From JBBDRV01 sp040905285 (GTDB lineage Bacteria > Bacteroidota > Rhodothermia > Balneolales > Balneolaceae), in contig JBBDRV010000132.1 in assembly GCA_040905285.1 (NCBI GenBank), positions 1-6,252 of the forward strand: a stretch of DNA of 6,252 bases. Reading direction: 5' to 3'. The position numbers were made by a program, and so were the translations under genes. Below, in pieces: positions 3,580 to 6,252 of the stretch. Below the pieces are notes generated by a model, which searched no databases, was not told where the DNA came from, and saw only the letters and a list, made by a program, of their open reading frames with translations. The first letter of the stretch is position 1. The number at the start of each line of letters is the position of its first letter.

Positions 3580-6252
3580 AAACGGGAATCGATCATCTCG
3601 ATCTCCCATATCATCTCCTCCGGAGCATAGGTATTGTCTGTAACCAGTGTATCCAGCTGGATCCGAAGCGAATCCCGCTGATCAAATTCCAGAGTCCTGT
3701 CCTCCCCGCCGATACGGCTGATGACCGGAGGGCGGTTCACATGAAGAACTTCGAATTCCATAACCGAGGTGGCATTATTGCCGTATTGATCATAGATCCG
3801 GTAGCGAATCGTATCCACACCGGCAAAATCATCATTCGGTTTGTACAGCGACCGGTTGAGTGTTTCTGTCAGATACGTCTCGCCCTCGGTAATCTCCTCC
3901 ACCGGTTCCATATCGGAGTCCACCTGGTAAAGCCGGCCGTTCTTCGGCAGGTCCAGCACCTCGGCCTCCAGCGTTCCCTCTGTTTCATCCAGCGCGGCAA
4001 GACGAACGATAAAATCTTCATTCTGATGAAGGGTCACCCGGCTGACATTGCGAAGGCTCAGTTTCCGGCCCACGTTCTCATCAAAATAGAAGTGATTGCC
4101 ATTCGGAGTTAAATCCCGGACAACATCCTCTTCACTGTCATCATCAAACGTCTGATAGAGGACCAGGTTCTCCTCCGTTCCGGTCAGAATAAGGTCCTTG
4201 GTCGCCTGGATTCCGGAGCGTGTCCTCGGCCGGTCCCACAAACGGATTTCGTGCACTTCACCGGCAAATTGCCGTCCGATCTCCATGCGCACATCGGACG
4301 ACTGTGCATTGCTGAAGAACTGTGTCCGCTTCATTTCAAACCCGTTTCTGTAGATTTGTGCGATTTCATTATCGGGATCCACGACCAGCGAGATATGGGT
4401 CCACTCGAAACTGTCTGCATCCTCCGCCCGGCTCAGATCCGAGATCGTTCTGAATTTCGCCGGTGTCGAAAGGGGGGTGATAACCCGGAAGAAGTCCTCG
4501 ATTTCCAGCTCATAATACGTCCCTTCGTCATCCATCAATTCTACCGTAACCACATTGCCGGTCACGCTGATGCGATACTGGCTGTTCTCCTCATTTTCAT
4601 CATCCCATCTTGAAACAATGAAACCGTCACTATCGAGGGAGGTGGGCAAAACCCAGGTTTCAAAGTTGAACCCTTCCGGCTGGTCCTGGGTTTCGTTGAA
4701 TTCGGTGAATATATAGGAGGAAAGCCCGCCGGAGAAAACCATGGTGTTGACAATGTCCAGAAATTCGGGATCGGGAGTCGTGCTTACCGCCTCAAAAGTA
4801 AACTCTACAGGATCCACACCCTCCACGTCCGATGATGCCCGCGCGATGTAGGAGCCGGCTTCCGATCCCAGACGGGCGGCCACTTTCACCAGACCCTCCC
4901 CGTCACTCAGTACTTCATCCTCGTGGAATTCAAAATCAACGGCAGCGTCCGGAGTCTCCCTGTATTCAAATGTAATGGCTGCACCGGCTACGGGATTATC
5001 GAACCGGTCGGTCACCCGCACAACGAGTGAATCGGACATCCAGCTCCGTGTCGGCTGCGGATCCTGATCGTCACCGGCCACGATCGTCAAGGACTCAGGC
5101 TCTGCCGGATTGATTTCACTGGTATAGGGGCTCTCGCTGATGGCGGTATCATCCAGGGTGATGGAAATCTCATCGATTCCGGTATGGGTCGGCGTATAGC
5201 TGACGGTATAAGTGCCGTCGCCGTTATCGGTAATGTCTGTTAATTCCGCATCTTCGTTGGCTCCTGCAATGGTGACGGAGAGGCCGCCGTCAGCACCTGT
5301 TACGGGATCGTCTTCTCCGTCAAGTACTGTTATGGTGATGGTTGTTTCTTCACCGGCTTTGCCGTCAGGCACGTCTGCGGTTGTATTGTCTGCGATGGGG
5401 TCCACCGGCGTATTGAGGGACAGCGTCACTTCCAATATTCCGGTCACACCACCGTCGGTGTCCGAGGTGGCAACAACGGTAATGTCTCCCGCTTCGGCTT
5501 CGTCGGTAATTGTCACCTGGCCCGTCGTTGCGTCAATAGATACCCCGGTCACCGCCTCGTCCAAGCTCCAGGTAACTTCCTCTCCGTCCATCGCCTGGCC
5601 GTACTGGTCAAGGACCGTCGACGTATACGTGCTCGTCGTCGTATTTCCTTCGGTCGGGAGCATCAGCGTTTCATCGCCAGTGACTTCAATACTTGTCACC
5701 TCCAGTATGTGCAGGGACATTGTGACAACCAGCTCACCGGTTATATTCGTATCCGTATCTGAGGTCGCAACAACGGTAAAGTCGCCCGCTTCGGCTTCGT
5801 CGGTCACCGTCACTTCGCCCGTCGTTCCATCAATCGAGATCCCAGCTCCCGCCTCATCCAGGCTCCACGTCACAGCCTCGCCGTCCATTTGTGAACCATA
5901 TTGATCGAGTACACTCGCCGTATATGTGCTCATGGTTGTATTTTCTTCCGTTGGCAGCGCCAATTCTTCATCGCCGGATACAGTAATATTCGTAACGACC
6001 GGGTCATCGAGACCCAGGCTCACTTGCAGGGATCCGCTTACGTCCCCATTCGTATTGGACGTGGCAACAACAGTAAAGGTGCCTTCGTCCGCCTCGTCGG
6101 TCACGGTAACTTGGCCAGAAGTTTCATTAATGGAGATCCCGGCCCCCGCCTCGTCCAGGCTCCACGTCACAGCCTCGCCACCCATCTCGGCCCCGTACTG
6201 GTCCAAGACCGTCGCCGTGTAACCCGATGTCGTGTTGCCATCGGCAGGGATC
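3531..6252 (-). CDS. Large multidomain Ig-repeat/LamG surface or secreted protein (5' end beyond window; 3' end frameshifted)
   Basis: The frame stays open to the right edge (906 codons visible), so the start and any signal peptide are outside. Numbering from the Leu codon at 6206-6204, the domains are: three tandem bacterial Ig-like repeats of about 99 residues (to 264) with conserved VLDQYG, VTWSLDEA and FTVVATS; a filamin/invasin-like domain (about 267-365) with DNGDGTYTVSYTPT and SPY; a Big_1-like domain (about 370-475) with VVRVTDRFDNPVAGAAITF; a LamG/concanavalin-A-like jelly-roll domain (about 483-710) with FNFETWVLP, EWTHISLVVD, GEVHEIRLWDRPRT and a closing LVLYQTFDDD; a bacterial cadherin-like domain (about 715-825) with DDFAGVDTIRYRIYDQYG and ending VNRPP; and the first part of another such domain (826-891) before TGA. 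The protein is strikingly rich in Asp and Glu, as expected for an extracellular protein in saline habitats. It probably works in adhesion or glycan binding; no enzyme motif is visible. The next frame supplies its missing C-terminus. Confidence 0.85.
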   Translation of the reverse strand, partial: IPADGNTTSGYTATVLDQYGAEMGGEAVTWSLDEAGAGISINETSGQVTVTDEADEGTFTVVATSNTNGDVSGSLQVSLGLDDPVVTNITVSGDEELALPTEENTTMSTYTASVLDQYGSQMDGEAVTWSLDEAGAGISIDGTTGEVTVTDEAEAGDFTVVATSDTDTNITGELVVTMSLHILEVTSIEVTGDETLMLPTEGNTTTSTYTSTVLDQYGQAMDGEEVTWSLDEAVTGVSIDATTGQVTITDEAEAGDITVVATSDTDGGVTGILEVTLSLNTPVDPIADNTTADVPDGKAGEETTITITVLDGEDDPVTGADGGLSVTIAGANEDAELTDITDNGDGTYTVSYTPTHTGIDEISITLDDTAISESPYTSEINPAEPESLTIVAGDDQDPQPTRSWMSDSLVVRVTDRFDNPVAGAAITFEYRETPDAAVDFEFHEDEVLSDGEGLVKVAARLGSEAGSYIARASSDVEGVDPVEFTFEAVSTTPDPEFLDIVNTMVFSGGLSSYIFTEFNETQDQPEGFNFETWVLPTSLDSDGFIVSRWDDENEENSQYRISVTGNVVTVELMDDEGTYYELEIEDFFRVITPLSTPAKFRTISDLSRAEDADSFEWTHISLVVDPDNEIAQIYRNGFEMKRTQFFSNAQSSDVRMEIGRQFAGEVHEIRLWDRPRTRSGIQATKDLILTGTEENLVLYQTFDDDSEEDVVRDLTPNGNHFYFDENVGRKLSLRNVSRVTLHQNEDFIVRLAALDETEGTLEAEVLDLPKNGRLYQVDSDMEPVEEITEGETYLTETLNRSLYKPNDDFAGVDTIRYRIYDQYGNNATSVMEFEVLHVNRPPVISRIGGEDRTLEFDQRDSLRIQLDTLVTDNTYAPEEMIWEIEMIDSRFDGLRSAREIKRVRNG
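5415..6251 (-). repeat. Three tandem Ig-like repeat units of about 297 bp, array continues past the right edge
   Basis: In coding order the units are 6251-5958 (98 codons, possibly lacking its first residues), 5957-5661 (99 codons) and 5660-5415 (82 codons before the sequence diverges). Each begins with a [IL]P-rich start and NTT, then VLDQYG, GE-VTWSLDEA, a G[IV]SI strand, TGQVTVTDEA and FTVVATS, and ends in a strand leading to SIEVTGDE. The high conservation of the WSLDEA and TDEA blocks between units suggests recent duplication or gene conversion. Repeat number may vary between strains. Confidence 0.88.

Noticed and set aside
3489..4112. A 207-codon plus-strand frame overlapping the frameshift junction
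   Set aside because: It is antisense to the LamG/cadherin-like coding region on either side of the junction. It shows no recognisable family, so it does not explain the split.
5212..5904. A 230-codon plus-strand frame rich in Ser, Val, Thr and Pro
   Set aside because: Its repetitive low-complexity composition is exactly what the reverse complement of the acidic Ig-like repeats produces; it is not an independent protein.
5415..6252. Tandem repeats as a CRISPR array or non-coding satellite
   Set aside because: The units are about 297 bp, remain in frame, and encode a coherent Ig-like fold pattern; there are no short identical repeats with unique spacers.
1..6252. A previously undescribed multi-gene defence, mobile or biosynthetic system
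   Set aside because: The window contains two housekeeping enzymes and one large surface-protein gene. There is no transposase, integrase, nuclease, toxin-antitoxin pair, terminal inverted repeat or RNA-gene signature that I can support.

Overview
The window looks like chromosomal DNA from a moderately GC-balanced bacterium of the Bacteroidota/Balneolota/Rhodothermota assemblage, possibly a salt-adapted Balneolaceae-like organism. The lineage is inferred from two things. One is a C-terminal Por/type IX secretion (T9SS) sorting domain of the LxQNYxNPF style. The other is a very acidic (Asp/Glu-rich), Ig-like-repeat cell-surface protein. No database search was possible, so the lineage is a hypothesis.

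Layout, left to right. (1) Positions 2-751, minus strand: the first 250 codons of a glycolytic NAD-type glyceraldehyde-3-phosphate dehydrogenase (gap); its C-terminus lies beyond the left edge. (2) Positions 752-979: a divergent intergenic region with a candidate -10 hexamer, a 16-bp imperfect palindrome and a 9-bp direct repeat, but no promoter that can be called with confidence. (3) Positions 980-2626, plus strand: a complete L-glutamate gamma-semialdehyde (1-pyrroline-5-carboxylate) dehydrogenase with all catalytic motifs intact. (4) Positions 2637-2674: a strong GC-rich hairpin between convergent genes, probably the terminator of the dehydrogenase. (5) Positions 2680-6252, minus strand: a very large multidomain surface or secreted protein gene that runs off the right edge and is split into two overlapping reading frames at about 3532-3534.

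The upstream frame carries at least three tandem Ig-like repeats, a filamin/invasin-like domain, a Big_1-like domain, a LamG/concanavalin-A-like domain, a cadherin-like domain and the first half of another domain. The downstream frame carries the rest of that domain, a fibronectin III-like domain and the T9SS sorting domain. The two parts complement each other, and a single-base change in a GGG run would fuse them. This is therefore best read as one gene interrupted by a frameshift (real or a sequencing/assembly error) rather than two independent genes.

The two enzymes are central carbon and amino-acid catabolism genes, each probably transcribed on its own. The surface protein is functionally unrelated and probably mediates adhesion or glycan binding. 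There is no convincing sign of a mobile element, CRISPR array, RNA gene or a new multi-gene system. The most notable points are the split sorting-domain protein and its repeat array.
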